Shown: positions 7,201 to 15,920, counted from the stretch's first letter. The stretch is 24,488 bases of DNA from Terriglobales bacterium (GCA_030150795.1 JASLFF010000733.1:1-24488), one strand, 5' to 3'. Numbers and translations: made by a program. The notes: generated by a model not told the origin, from the sequence alone.

Positions 7201-7574
7201 CAGTGTTCTCCGTTTCAGATCGCAGGATGAGGGAAGATTCTAATTACCACCTAAGCTAATGTGGCGCAACCATAGAAATTATAAAATTCGGCAGTTGATG
7301 GGAAAAGCAAACTATCACCATTGATCCATGACAAGCCGGAACCCAGGAGATTGCATTAGAGAAAACCAACATGAGCCGGACAAGAGAACGTGATTATAAT
7401 TGACGAGGCCAGGCGGCAGGAGTAGAGTCGCTGTGAAAGTCACTCGTCACGCGTCATTCGCATTTTCCCAAGTCTCGCGTCACGAATAACTATCGTTCGC
7501 TAACGTCGAAAGGCTCAAGCGATGTCATGGTTAAGCTGGAAAAATCAGCGCACTTGAGAAAGGAAAATTACCCT
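7201..7574. other. 374-bp gene-free region
   Basis: This is the divergent upstream region of the NTF2-like pseudogene and the small exported protein. I see no RNA gene, no convincing small gene and no long repeat. An imperfect repetition of CGTCACG / GCGTCAC occurs around 7444-7487. A promoter for the downstream gene presumably lies here but cannot be pinpointed. Confidence 0.5.
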
Positions 7575-8102
7575 ATGACATTCCTTACCCAGAAACTCTC
7601 AAAGCTGTTTTTTGCCGAAACGATTTGTGTAGTAACGCTCGCGTCGTTTGTGGTTGTCTTTGGAGCAGGCGCCACGCTTGCTCAAACCAATCAGGTATCG
7701 TTCACCGCCACCGCTACGGCAGTAATCACAGGCGTGACGAAGCTGCCCAGCGGGCTGACGCAGGTAAACTTCAACACTTCAGGGAGTGCGACGCACCTGG
7801 GGAGTTTTACGGGGCCGTTGACGCGCCTCCAGGATAATCAGGGGAACTTTGGCAGCACCGCGGTCATCGTCGGGGCCAACGGGAAGGACAGCATATTCTT
7901 TTCCGTCAGTGGGACCTTTGAGGGTAAGGGCGGCGGCAACAAGTGCGTCGTCACTTCCACCGGAACTTACACTGTCACCGGCGGGGCCGGCGCGTTCGCT
8001 AACGCCACGGGGAGCGGAACAATCACGACGCAGTTCGATCTATGCGCAAATACCGCCAGCGGGACATATACGGGGACGATCTCCCAGCCGAACTCGAACT
8101 AA
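7575..8102 (+). CDS. Small exported beta-rich hypothetical protein
   Basis: The protein has 175 residues from the ATG at 7575, chosen because AGAAAGGAAAA precedes it; an upstream in-frame start adds 16 residues before the signal peptide without a ribosome site. The signal peptide covers about 1-36 (TLASFVVVFGAGATLAQ). The mature part is rich in Gly, Thr and Ser with alternating beta-strand character, including GTYTVTGGAGAFANATGSG, a motif frequent in small beta-barrel proteins of the allene-oxide-cyclase-like or DUF3224-like type. Only two cysteines are present (CVV and LCAN), which may pair. The family is not certain and no catalytic residues are visible. It is the only plus-strand gene between the tRNA region and the surface-protein block. 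Confidence 0.7.
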   Translation: MTFLTQKLSKLFFAETICVVTLASFVVVFGAGATLAQTNQVSFTATATAVITGVTKLPSGLTQVNFNTSGSATHLGSFTGPLTRLQDNQGNFGSTAVIVGANGKDSIFFSVSGTFEGKGGGNKCVVTSTGTYTVTGGAGAFANATGSGTITTQFDLCANTASGTYTGTISQPNSN

Positions 8103-8154
8103 GAGGGAACTTGGCCTGGCAAGTTTCCACTCCGCGAGGCTTATCGCTTGAAAA

Positions 8155-8188
8155 AAAGCCAACAACTAATTTAGTAGCTGTTGGCTTT
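8155..8188 (-). terminator. Rho-independent terminator for the 8343-9209 gene
   Basis: AAAGCCAACA and TGTTGGCTTT form a strong stem, extended by ACTA/TAGT with a small mismatch. Read on the minus strand the stem is followed by TTTTTTT, a canonical intrinsic terminator. It lies about 155 nt beyond the stop of the minus-strand HAF gene. It could also stop the plus-strand gene ending at 8102, but there the T run is short. Confidence 0.8.
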
Positions 8189-8245
8189 GGCGTACAGGCG
8201 TTTCTCGGGTTGGCACATCAGTTCATCCAGGCTTTGTAAGACACA

Positions 8246-8318
8246 GTCCTGAGGACTGGTCCTGCAATCGACTTGTCAGAAGCTTGAATTTCCAATCCCC
8301 CAACCAATGCGAATGAAC
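8246..8318. repeat. Duplicated 3'-flank of the HAF gene, copy 1
   Basis: This stretch resembles 12451-12521, both beginning GTCC and sharing the block ATTTCCAATCCCC and CAACCAATGCGAATGAAC. It shows that the HAF gene duplication included its downstream flank. Confidence 0.65.
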
Positions 8319-8342
8319 AAAGCCCAGAGTCCGGCAGATGGG

Positions 8343-9209
8343 TTATTGCTTAATTGCAATATATCCGTGCTCCACGCCGGCGTTGTCAAAGAAGTCACCC
8401 ACAATGATGCCCGCGGCGTTGATCCCATCGCCATCGGTTGAAGCCGCTCCGGGGAAATCCAGTTGAACAAAGGCACCATTCTGCTCCAGGAAGCCGTGTC
8501 CATTCCCTGAAGCGTCCGTGAAGCTGCCGATGATGTTTGTGCGCGCGTTCAGGCCGAAGGCGAAGGAAGAGGTTGACCCTGGCGGATTTACCGCTGCAAA
8601 GACGCCGTTCTGCCGGGTAAACGCATGAAACGTTCCCGATGCGTCTGTGAAAGCGCCCGCCATGTCTCCGCGGTCGTTAATGCCGAAGACGATCGTGAGG
8701 GTCTTGCCAGGGAAATCAATCTGGGTGAAGACGCCGGAACTGAGCAGAAATCCGTGCGTGCGTCCTGCCGTGTCATTGAAGCTGCCGGCAATCTCGCGCG
8801 CGTCATTGATGCTGAGCGCCTGCGTGGCGACAGCTCCGGGAAAATTGATCTGGGTGAACGCGCCGCTGATGCCATCGCGCAGCAGCCCATGCTGGTTGCC
8901 TGAGGCATCAGTGAATGCGCCCACAATGTCATCGCGATTGTTGAGTCCCACGGTCTTGGTGGCCGTAGCGCCGGGAAAATCAATTTGCTTGAACGTGCCC
9001 TGGCTGAAAAAGAAGCCGTGCTGGTGACTGACTTGGTCGAAGAAAAAACCGGCAATATTCCCGCGGGCATTGATGTTATCCGCCTCGGTGGAGGCGCTAT
9101 TGGGAACGTCGAAGAGCTGGAAGTTGAAAGAGGAGGTTTGAGCATGGATCGGCAGAAGCGGCAGAAGCGGCAGAACCATCAAGACATATGGCAGGACTTT
9201 CTTGAACAT
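8343..9209 (-). CDS. Exported HAF-repeat beta-propeller protein (paralog 1)
   Basis: This 288-residue protein has a signal peptide (FKKVLPYVLMVLPLLPLLPI, cleavage after HAQ near 24). It then carries six repeats of about 42 residues of the form IDFPGAxAT...INDxxxIxGxFxDxxGxxHGFL..G.F.Q. This is the extracellular HAF repeat family, named for an H-x-F-like signature, here mostly HGF and HAF. The repeats are expected to fold as propeller blades, with the first strand (LFDVPNSAS) and last blade closing the ring. No enzymatic residue set is evident; a binding or surface role is inferred. It is highly similar to the protein at 12547-13404 and is separated from it by the Ig-repeat gene. GAAAGGAGCGAATC precedes the ATG. 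Confidence 0.88.
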   Translation of the reverse strand: MFKKVLPYVLMVLPLLPLLPIHAQTSSFNFQLFDVPNSASTEADNINARGNIAGFFFDQVSHQHGFFFSQGTFKQIDFPGATATKTVGLNNRDDIVGAFTDASGNQHGLLRDGISGAFTQINFPGAVATQALSINDAREIAGSFNDTAGRTHGFLLSSGVFTQIDFPGKTLTIVFGINDRGDMAGAFTDASGTFHAFTRQNGVFAAVNPPGSTSSFAFGLNARTNIIGSFTDASGNGHGFLEQNGAFVQLDFPGAASTDGDGINAAGIIVGDFFDNAGVEHGYIAIKQ

Positions 9210-9301
9210 GATTCGCTCCTTTCAGCGAAAAACTACAATCAGCAATAAGTGGGGCCCCGTAAAACAGAACGTAAATCGGTTGTTGCTTCTCATTAGGTAA
9301 T

Positions 9302-9341
9302 CAGGTATTTGGTTTCGATGGGCGCACTCACCAAATACCTG
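9302..9341. terminator. Hairpin downstream of the Ig-repeat gene
   Basis: CAGGTATTTGGT (9302-9313) and ACCAAATACCTG (9330-9341) are perfect 12-bp inverted repeats with a 16-nt loop. They begin 16 nt past the stop of the minus-strand gene. There is no T tract, so it may be a terminator of the non-canonical type, an mRNA 3'-end stabiliser or a dispersed palindromic element. Confidence 0.5.
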
Positions 9342-9356
9342 GTCCCCTGCTTATTC

Positions 9357-12300
9357 TTAATTCACCGTTTGTGTAAGGACCGGTGAAGTGCTGCCCAGGA
9401 AGTTTGTGCTGCCTCCATAGACAACCGTGATGGAATGGCTGCCCCGCGTCAGGGTGGAAGTCGAGAACGTGGCTTGGCCGGAGGCGTTCAGGGTCTTGGT
9501 GCTGAGCGTCTTGTTTCCATCCTTGAACGTTACGCTTCCGCCGGGCACGGCTGTTCCGGGAGAGTTGGCCACCACGCTCGCGGTGAAGGTGACGGTCTGG
9601 CCATGGGTTGAAGGGTTGAGTGAGGAGGTTACGGAACTGGTGGTCGCATCTTTATTCACCGTCTGGCTCAGGGCAGAGGAAGTGCTGGTATTGAAGCTGG
9701 AGCTGCCGTTATAGACGCCGGTGATGGAGTGCGCAGCCACGGTCAACGTTGAAGTGGAGAAAGTTGCGTGGCCTGAGCCATCAAGATTCGAAGTCCCCAG
9801 GGTTGTGGTTCCATCCTTGAAGGTGGCTGTTCCCGCGGGTATGCCGCTGCCGGGGGAATTAGCGGTGACAGTAGCCGTAAAGGTCACGGCCTGGCTGAAG
9901 ACTGAAGGGTTCGCTGAAGAGCTCACCGCAGTCGTGGTTGCATCTTTATTGACCACTTGGGGCGACGCGGAATCGCTGCCGCTGCTGTTGCCCCAAGTTG
10001 CGTTGCCAGTGAAGCTGGCCGTGATTGTATGACTCCCTACAGCCAGAGACGAGGTGTTGAAGGCCGCATGACCAGAGCCATCCACCGCGACGTTTGAAGC
10101 CAGCACTGTGCTGCCTTCGGTGAAAGTAACTGAGCCCACGGGCACACCGCCACTGGAAGTCACGGCAGCGGTGAACGTCACCGACTGTCCAAATACTGAT
10201 GGGTTCGGCGACGAAGAAACCGTCGTCGTGGTAGCAAAGTTGCTCTGCACGGTCTGTACCGTGCTTCCACTGCTCGCCGCAAAGAGCGGATCAGAAGCGT
10301 AAGTAGCGGTAATGGTGTCTGATCCCACGGCCAGCGCTGATGTGCTGAAGGAAACAACGCCGCTAGAGTTCAGTGGCGCTTGAGCAAGCACAGTATTGCC
10401 CTGCTGGAAGGTGACTTGTCCAGTAGGAGTCCCGGTGGCCGGCGGCACGTGGGTGACAGTCGCGGTGAAGGTAACAGACTGGCCTACGCCGGATGGGTTG
10501 GGAGTGGAGGCAAGCGCCGTCGAGGAAGCGCCGCTATGGATCGACTGCACCAATGAAGCGCTGCCCGGGCTGAAGTTGGCATCGCCACTGTACTGCACGG
10601 TGATGAAATGCTCGTCCGCAGTGAGCGACGAGCTGGTGAACGTCGCATGGCCGTTGGCGTCCAGCGGCACATTGGAAGCCAGTGTGACAGTGGTGGTCTG
10701 CAAGACGGAGTTCACCACGGCATACGTTGTATCGGTGAAAGTCGCTGTTCCAGTCGGAGTTGGCCCGGAGCCGCCGGTATTGGTGACGGAGGCCGTGAAA
10801 GTGAGCGATTGTCCAACCACAGCGGAGCGCACATCAGGCGTGGAAGAGCTCAAGGCCACGCCCACGCCGTTGAGATTTCCCAGAGCCCACAGCGTGCCGC
10901 CGTTGAGCGTAAAGACTGTGCCGTCCGGACCGATCACGGTGGGCACATAAGGCTCGCCCACGCCCGGCCCCAGCGTTACCCATTCCGACAGAGAATTGGT
11001 AATCAGGTTCCAACGATAGGTGCGGCCATCTTCGCTGGGCGTGAAGATGCTATTGGTGGCCGGATTGATGGCCGCGGTGTTGATGCACCATTCGCGTACG
11101 GCCAGGGGAAGAGTGGACGAGCGGTTCTCCACGTCAGCCGTGGGGCCGATCACGGTCAACACTTCGCGCATGATCAACATTCCGTTGGAAGAAGAATGCG
11201 CGTCTACCTGCGTGGCGTTGGGATCGAGCAGGGCGATGCGGTTCACTCCGTCCGCGCTGTCGCCTCCAGCACCGGCGTAGTTGTTGTATTTGCTGAAGAT
11301 CAGGTAGCTTGAAGTTCCGGTATAAGAAGGCACCATGCTTGCCGGGACGATGGCCGGAGTATTGTCCCAGCCGAAGCCGCCGGCAGGATGCTCCACGGTG
11401 AGATCGGAGCTGAAATGGAGCAGAAAGCCGCGTGAGCCGTTGAATGGGTTGCCGAGGATGCCAAAGTAGACATCTCCGTCCGGGCCAACCAGCGGCGAGG
11501 CCGTGCTGTCGTCGATGATGTCCGCGTTATTGGCATTATTGTTGCGCGGATCTTTCAGGAAGACTTTGAACTTGGTCGCCAGTGTGGTGCTATCGAGTCC
11601 CAGAAGATAACCATAGGTGTCGCTACTCGCGTCTTTGACGACAACATAGATCGTGGTCCCATCATTGCTCAGCGCCGGAGCGGAGTTGTGGGTGTCGCGT
11701 CCAATGGTGGCATCTGCGGCCGCATTTCCGGCAAGAACAAAAGTGGCGTTGCCGTTGGGATCGATGCGGGCAAAGCCGCTCTGCGTAGTGCTCAGCGGGG
11801 CCGGAGCCGTGCCCTGAACGCGGAAGCCGAAAAAGACGTTGCCGCTTGCATCCGCCGTGATAGGCGTGTTGATGAAAACCGTGGAATTGAATGCCGAAGC
11901 ATTCGCCTGATAATTAGCCAGCGTAGTGTAGAAGACCTGCTGCACCGGAGCGCCGTGACTTACCAAATCGGGATTATCAATGTAGTAGATGGTGCCGCCG
12001 TTTCCGGGATAGTAGAGGCGCGTATCGATGGAGTTGACAGCCAGCGCGGGCTGGTACGGCAAGATCCAGTTGTGCGAGGGCTGAGTGTAGTCGGTGCTGA
12101 GCGAGTACATTGAAGCGCCATTCACGGCGTTGAACACGTTGATCTGGAATCCGCCGCTGGAGCCTGTCTTCTGCGGGACAACGATGGTGTTGGCGGGTGT
12201 GATCAGTGGAGCGCCATAGTGAGCCAGCGCGCCCGTGTTGTTGAGGTCAATGGAAGTTGACCAGTGGATGGAATTCAGATGCTGCGCGGCAGGGCTGTAG

Positions 12301-12404
12301 ACAGCCGTGTGCTGGGCATTGCCGCCAAACATGGGAACAATGGTTTGAGCGTGAACGATGAGACCTGTGGCAAGCATGATGAGCAACAAGAATTTTTTGA
12401 ACAT
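9357..12404 (-). CDS. Large exported propeller protein with five Ig-like domains
   Basis: The start at 12404 (MFKKFLLLIMLATGLIVHAQ) gives a clean signal peptide and follows AAAGGATCGAATCT; an upstream in-frame ATG would add 21 residues before it. The mature protein of about 1015 residues has two parts. Residues ~20-510 contain propeller-like strands resembling PQQ/quinoprotein repeats (SPLVGPDGDVYFG, TVIGPDGTVFTLNGG). Residues ~515-1015 are five tandem bacterial Ig-like domains of the Big_3/Ig_5 type. Each has a core like NPSVFGQSVTFTA, then PxGxVTFxxGxxxL, and a GSHxITxxYxG ending. Such repeats are found in adhesins and surface proteins. No sorting signal, PEP-CTERM or type IX tail is seen, and the chain ends exactly at a domain boundary. 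The gene sits between two HAF paralogs. Confidence 0.88.
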   Translation of the reverse strand: MFKKFLLLIMLATGLIVHAQTIVPMFGGNAQHTAVYSPAAQHLNSIHWSTSIDLNNTGALAHYGAPLITPANTIVVPQKTGSSGGFQINVFNAVNGASMYSLSTDYTQPSHNWILPYQPALAVNSIDTRLYYPGNGGTIYYIDNPDLVSHGAPVQQVFYTTLANYQANASAFNSTVFINTPITADASGNVFFGFRVQGTAPAPLSTTQSGFARIDPNGNATFVLAGNAAADATIGRDTHNSAPALSNDGTTIYVVVKDASSDTYGYLLGLDSTTLATKFKVFLKDPRNNNANNADIIDDSTASPLVGPDGDVYFGILGNPFNGSRGFLLHFSSDLTVEHPAGGFGWDNTPAIVPASMVPSYTGTSSYLIFSKYNNYAGAGGDSADGVNRIALLDPNATQVDAHSSSNGMLIMREVLTVIGPTADVENRSSTLPLAVREWCINTAAINPATNSIFTPSEDGRTYRWNLITNSLSEWVTLGPGVGEPYVPTVIGPDGTVFTLNGGTLWALGNLNGVGVALSSSTPDVRSAVVGQSLTFTASVTNTGGSGPTPTGTATFTDTTYAVVNSVLQTTTVTLASNVPLDANGHATFTSSSLTADEHFITVQYSGDANFSPGSASLVQSIHSGASSTALASTPNPSGVGQSVTFTATVTHVPPATGTPTGQVTFQQGNTVLAQAPLNSSGVVSFSTSALAVGSDTITATYASDPLFAASSGSTVQTVQSNFATTTTVSSSPNPSVFGQSVTFTAAVTSSGGVPVGSVTFTEGSTVLASNVAVDGSGHAAFNTSSLAVGSHTITASFTGNATWGNSSGSDSASPQVVNKDATTTAVSSSANPSVFSQAVTFTATVTANSPGSGIPAGTATFKDGTTTLGTSNLDGSGHATFSTSTLTVAAHSITGVYNGSSSFNTSTSSALSQTVNKDATTSSVTSSLNPSTHGQTVTFTASVVANSPGTAVPGGSVTFKDGNKTLSTKTLNASGQATFSTSTLTRGSHSITVVYGGSTNFLGSTSPVLTQTVN

Positions 12405-12450
12405 AGATTCGATCCTTTCGACAAACTGCAGTAAGGACAGGCAGGCAGAG

Positions 12451-12521
12451 GTCCGGGGACCGGTCATGCATGCGGCTCGTCAGAGCCATGCATTTCCAAT
12501 CCCCAACCAATGCGAATGAAC
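12451..12521. repeat. Duplicated 3'-flank of the HAF gene, copy 2
   Basis: This is the counterpart of 8246-8318. It lies between the start of the Ig-repeat gene and the end of HAF paralog 2, so the upstream region of the Ig gene includes copied HAF downstream sequence. Confidence 0.65.
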
Positions 12522-12546
12522 GGGGGCCCCAGGGGCCGGTTGAGAA

Positions 12547-13404
12547 TTATTGTCTGGTAGCAATATACCCGTGTTCCACGCCGGCGTTGTCAAAGAAATC
12601 GCCGACGATCACGCCTGCGGCATTGATTCCATCGCCATCGGTGGAAGCCGCCCCAGGGAAATCCAGTTGCAGAAAGACACCATTCTGCTCCAGGAAGCCG
12701 TGGCCGTTCCCAGAAGCGTCCCCGAAGCTGCCAACGATGTTGGGCCGGGCGTTCAGGCCGAAGGCGAAGGAGAAGGTGGTAGTCCCAGGGAAGTTGACTG
12801 GAGCAAAGATGCCGCCCTGCCTGGTGAACGCATGAAAGTTCCCCGATGCGTCAGTGAAAGCGCCCACCATGTCTCCGCGATCGTTGATGCCGAAGATGAA
12901 CGTGCCCGTCGCGCCGGGAAAATCGATCTGGCTGAAGACGCCGGAACTGAGCAGAAATCCGTGCGTGCGTCCCGCCGTGTCATTGAAGCTGCCGGCAATC
13001 TCTCGCGCGTCATTAATACTCAGCGCTTGAGTGGAGACGGCACCGGGAAAATCGATCTGGGAAAAAGCGGCGGTGAGGCCATCGCGCAGCAGTCCATGCT
13101 GGTTTCCTGAAGCGTCAGTGAATGCGCCCACAATGTCTTCACGATTGTTCAAGCCCACGGTCTTGGTGGCGGTAGTGCCGGGAAAATCCAGTTGGGTGAA
13201 TGTGCTGGAGACGGCATTGAAGAAGAAGCCATGCTGGTGGCCTGCGTGATCGAAGAAGAAACCCGCAATATTTCCTCGGGCATTGATGTTATCGGCTTCT
13301 GTGGAAGCGCTGTTAGGTACATCAAAGAGCTGGAAGTGGAAAGTCTGCGCGGAGAGTTGAAGACCGGCGAAAAGCAACAGAGAGAAACAAAGTTTTCGAA
13401 ACAT
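12547..13404 (-). CDS. Exported HAF-repeat beta-propeller protein (paralog 2)
   Basis: This 285-residue protein has a signal peptide (RKLCFSLLLFAGLQLSA, cleavage near 20) and six HAF repeats in the same order as paralog 1. Long stretches are identical, for example the first blade from LFDVPNSASTEADNINARG onward and the last blade apart from its final residues. The signal peptide differs more than the blades do, which points to gene conversion or selection on the mature part. AAAGGACACCGTA precedes the ATG. Function is unknown; a secreted binding or structural role is inferred from the fold. Confidence 0.88.
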   Translation of the reverse strand: MFRKLCFSLLLFAGLQLSAQTFHFQLFDVPNSASTEADNINARGNIAGFFFDHAGHQHGFFFNAVSSTFTQLDFPGTTATKTVGLNNREDIVGAFTDASGNQHGLLRDGLTAAFSQIDFPGAVSTQALSINDAREIAGSFNDTAGRTHGFLLSSGVFSQIDFPGATGTFIFGINDRGDMVGAFTDASGNFHAFTRQGGIFAPVNFPGTTTFSFAFGLNARPNIVGSFGDASGNGHGFLEQNGVFLQLDFPGAASTDGDGINAAGVIVGDFFDNAGVEHGYIATRQ

Positions 13405-13461
13405 TACGGTGTCCTTTCAGGAGAGAAATTGGCAACTGCATTGATCAAAACAATGAGACGA

Positions 13462-13494
13462 GGAGCAGGCACTTTGCTCAGTGTTGCCTGCTCC
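13462..13494. terminator. Hairpin downstream of the 13535-14014 gene
   Basis: GGAGCAGGCA (13462-13471) and TGCCTGCTCC (13485-13494) form a perfect 10-bp stem with a 13-nt loop, about 40 nt past the minus-strand stop. No T run follows directly, so this is a probable but not canonical terminator. Confidence 0.55.
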
Positions 13495-13534
13495 CGTTTG
13501 TTAACCAGCGTTATAGTCGTTGGTGATCCAGTGG

Positions 13535-14014
13535 TTACGGCACCACGATGGGAACGCCGGTGAAGTTGAAGGTTCCTACCACCGTCCCGCCGCTGCCCTG
13601 CGGATCGTCATGCAGCCCGAAGACGGTAAGGGTGATGGTTCCGCTCACGCCGTCCTTATTAATGGTGGTGAAGTTGTAATCCACGCGGGCGATGCCGGCC
13701 TGCGGAAAAGAAAAGTCCAGCGTGCGGCCTATCACGCCGGCGTTTGGACTGGTATGCCATGCACCCATCTGGCTGCTGAACTGAACACCAGGGCCGCCCT
13801 GGCCGGAGTCAATCGACGTCATGGAATGGTCGGCGTGCAATGTAACCACGGAACGCGACGAGAATGCGCCGGTGTTGGCGTCAGTAATCGTCGTCAGGTA
13901 GGCTATTCCCGGAAGCCCGTTGGTTGGTGAGTTCTGTGCATGGAGCGATGTCACGGCGCCGAAGGCCAGAACGCATACCGCTAGCAGGGTAAATACACGA
14001 ACATTCTTTCTCAT
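13535..14014 (-). CDS. Small exported hypothetical protein
   Basis: The protein has 159 residues, with a signal peptide at about 1-26 (VFTLLAVCVLAFGAVTSLHA). The mature ~133 residues are beta-rich, with motifs such as SRSVVTLHADHSMTSIDSG, FSSQMGAWHTSPNAGVIGR and GTFNFTGVPIVVP. Small exported proteins of this shape can be barrel- or lipocalin-like, but the family is not identified and no ligand residues can be named. The only cysteine lies in the signal peptide. GAAAGGAAAGTGTGTT precedes the ATG. A hairpin on its 3' side and a 193-bp gap on its 5' side suggest independent transcription. Confidence 0.75.
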   Translation of the reverse strand: MRKNVRVFTLLAVCVLAFGAVTSLHAQNSPTNGLPGIAYLTTITDANTGAFSSRSVVTLHADHSMTSIDSGQGGPGVQFSSQMGAWHTSPNAGVIGRTLDFSFPQAGIARVDYNFTTINKDGVSGTITLTVFGLHDDPQGSGGTVVGTFNFTGVPIVVP

Positions 14015-14183
14015 AACACACTTTCCTTTCGTACTTAGAAAACAGTTGTTAGTAGTTAGTACTTAGCTAAAGCAAGACCAGGCAGCACGATGATTGCTCT
14101 TTCCTGGCCTCAAGCTAACCGTTAAGGCCCGATGACGATTGCCATCTGCCGCTTCTTGTTTTCCTCCCTTGAACTTTTTAGAA

Positions 14184-14202
14184 CGGCGCCTAGGCAGCGC
14201 CG
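14184..14202 (-). terminator. Hairpin directly after the 14208-15899 gene
   Basis: CGGCGC (14184-14189) and GCGCCG (14197-14202) form a GC-rich stem with a 7-nt loop, starting 5 nt past the minus-strand stop. The following minus-strand bases (TTCTAAAAAG) lack a long T run. Confidence 0.45.
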
Positions 14203-14207
14203 GACTG

Positions 14208-15899
14208 TTATGGGACCACTTTCGGCGTCACCGATTTTGTTCCGCTCAGTCCGCCGGTGTAGTTCGCTCCGCCTCCGCCGGTCGCACCACCGACCACGTT
14301 GGCCTTGGAGTTCTCCGGAGTGCCGGCATGGTCAGAATTCTGATACTGACTGGCTTTGTTATCGTCCACAGGCTTCACTTCCAGGCAATTCAGGTCCACA
14401 GCGTCCGGGGGATCAGGCGAGCAATTCAGGTCGAGGGAAGTGTAGGCGGCCGCCGCCCATTGCCAGTTCAAGTGGATTCCCGGCGTGTCAGTGGCAAAGC
14501 TCGCACTCCAGGTGACGTTCTTAACGCCGCCCGGCAATCCATTGGGCAACGGCAGCGGGACGCCATCGAGAAAGACGTTCCCTGCCAGCCCGCTAGAGGG
14601 AACAACCGTATGCCACTGGTTCAACCCCACATTGAATGTGGTTGTGGCCATGGTGGCGTTGGGATCAAAGGTCAGGATGGCATTGGGCACGGAAACGGTA
14701 GTTGTGGTTCCATTGACGGTGAAAGCAATGGTTGAGTTGCTGATAAAGATGTTCACCGGCGATGATCCCAGGCCGGAAACCTTGCCCACTGCGCTAAACC
14801 ATACGGCGTCGCCGGCGGGGATGGCGGTTCCGTTGAAGTTGGCGGCAGTGCTGCTGGTGACCCCGGAAGGCGTCAGGTTAGTGGTGGTAATAACGTCTGA
14901 AAATAAGCCAACCGTGATCGAATTCGTGATTGTATTGGTCGCGGTAGGAATCACGATTACCGTACTGTCGACCGTTGCACTCAGAATGCTGTTGGTCGCC
15001 AGGACCGTTGCACCGTCGGGCGTAATGGCGAGGGCGGTCAAAGAGAGGCCGTTGGCGGTGATGGTAGTGTTGATAGAGTCGTCAGCAGCATTAATTACCG
15101 TCACTGTGCTGTTGTGGGCGCTGGCGAAGAAGCTTTCCACGTAAACGTGCTGACCATCCGGCGTCACTGCGATTCCAAACGCGAACGCCGTGTTCGACAG
15201 AGGGACGGTCGTTGTCACGGTGTTGCTGGCCGTATCGATCACAAGCACACCGTTCGTCCCCGTACCCACGAGGCCCGACTCGTCCGAGGCATAGAGCGTG
15301 CTTCCGTCCGGACTGATGGCCAGGTCGAAGAGCTCGTGTCCGGGAGCGATGGTGGTGATAGTCGCAAAGGTATTCGCGTCCACCACGATGACTCCATTGC
15401 TGGAAGCGAGGTATAAAGTGTTGCCATCAGCGGAGACCGCTATCGCCAAAAGAAAGGTCGTCCCGAAAGAGGCCACCGAAACAGCGGTGTTCGTGGCGGT
15501 GTTGATCACAAACAACTGACTGTTCACACCGCCGCCGGAGGGAACCACAAAAGCCCGTGCCCCATCTGGGCTGAAGGCAATCACCGGCGCCGCGCCTTCG
15601 TTTCCGATAAAGCCAACAGCGCCGGGAAGAGGAATATGGGTGATGATGGAGTTGGTCGCGGTGTTCACCGCCACAACTGAGTTGTCTGTGTTGCACACGT
15701 AGAGCAGTTGTCCGTTGGGCGAAGCCGTGGCGCAGAACGGATGGCTGAACCCGCTGATGGTGGCAACTACGGCGTTGGTGCTGGGATTGATAACGCCGAC
15801 AGTCCCATTGATGTTGTTGGTCTCATAGGCCACGATTTGGGCGTGAAGGCTGGAAACGCTTAGAGCGAGCAGGATGATTGGCAGGAATTTCTTAAACAT
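14208..15899 (-). CDS. Exported YVTN-family beta-propeller protein with a distinct C-terminal region
   Basis: This 563-residue protein has a signal peptide at about 1-20 (FLPIILLALSVSSLHAQ). It then has about seven blades of ~42 residues (to about residue 350) following the YVTN pattern: AxSPDGxxxYV...VxVIDTATNxxxxTIxL. The C-terminal ~210 residues differ from the other three YVTN proteins here. They include a beta-rich domain with VWFSAVGKVSGLG and VGLNQWHTVVPSSGLAGNVF, then DLNCSPDPPDAVDLNCLEV with two cysteines. The low-complexity tail is Gly/Thr-rich (GGATGGGGANYTGG). YVTN proteins are usually secreted or surface proteins, some binding partners or metals. No catalytic site is visible. GAAAAGGAGACAATC precedes the ATG. 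Confidence 0.87.
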   Translation of the reverse strand: MFKKFLPIILLALSVSSLHAQIVAYETNNINGTVGVINPSTNAVVATISGFSHPFCATASPNGQLLYVCNTDNSVVAVNTATNSIITHIPLPGAVGFIGNEGAAPVIAFSPDGARAFVVPSGGGVNSQLFVINTATNTAVSVASFGTTFLLAIAVSADGNTLYLASSNGVIVVDANTFATITTIAPGHELFDLAISPDGSTLYASDESGLVGTGTNGVLVIDTASNTVTTTVPLSNTAFAFGIAVTPDGQHVYVESFFASAHNSTVTVINAADDSINTTITANGLSLTALAITPDGATVLATNSILSATVDSTVIVIPTATNTITNSITVGLFSDVITTTNLTPSGVTSSTAANFNGTAIPAGDAVWFSAVGKVSGLGSSPVNIFISNSTIAFTVNGTTTTVSVPNAILTFDPNATMATTTFNVGLNQWHTVVPSSGLAGNVFLDGVPLPLPNGLPGGVKNVTWSASFATDTPGIHLNWQWAAAAYTSLDLNCSPDPPDAVDLNCLEVKPVDDNKASQYQNSDHAGTPENSKANVVGGATGGGGANYTGGLSGTKSVTPKVVP

Positions 15900-15920
15900 G
15901 ATTGTCTCCTTTTCTAAAGA

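Noticed and set aside
8244..8258. Short palindrome CAGTCC/GGACTG near the HAF 3' end
   Set aside because: Small stem with a 3-nt loop and no T run. The nearby canonical terminator at 8155-8188 explains termination better.
9427..10950. Several long plus-strand frames rich in valine, alanine and threonine opposite the Ig-repeat gene
   Set aside because: They mirror the repetitive minus-strand coding sequence. Their periodicity follows the Ig repeats, and the minus-strand protein has a signal peptide, ribosome site and known domains.
12550..13110. 186-codon plus-strand frame opposite HAF paralog 2
   Set aside because: Antisense shadow of the HAF repeats; a similar shadow occurs opposite HAF paralog 1, as expected from duplicated coding sequence.
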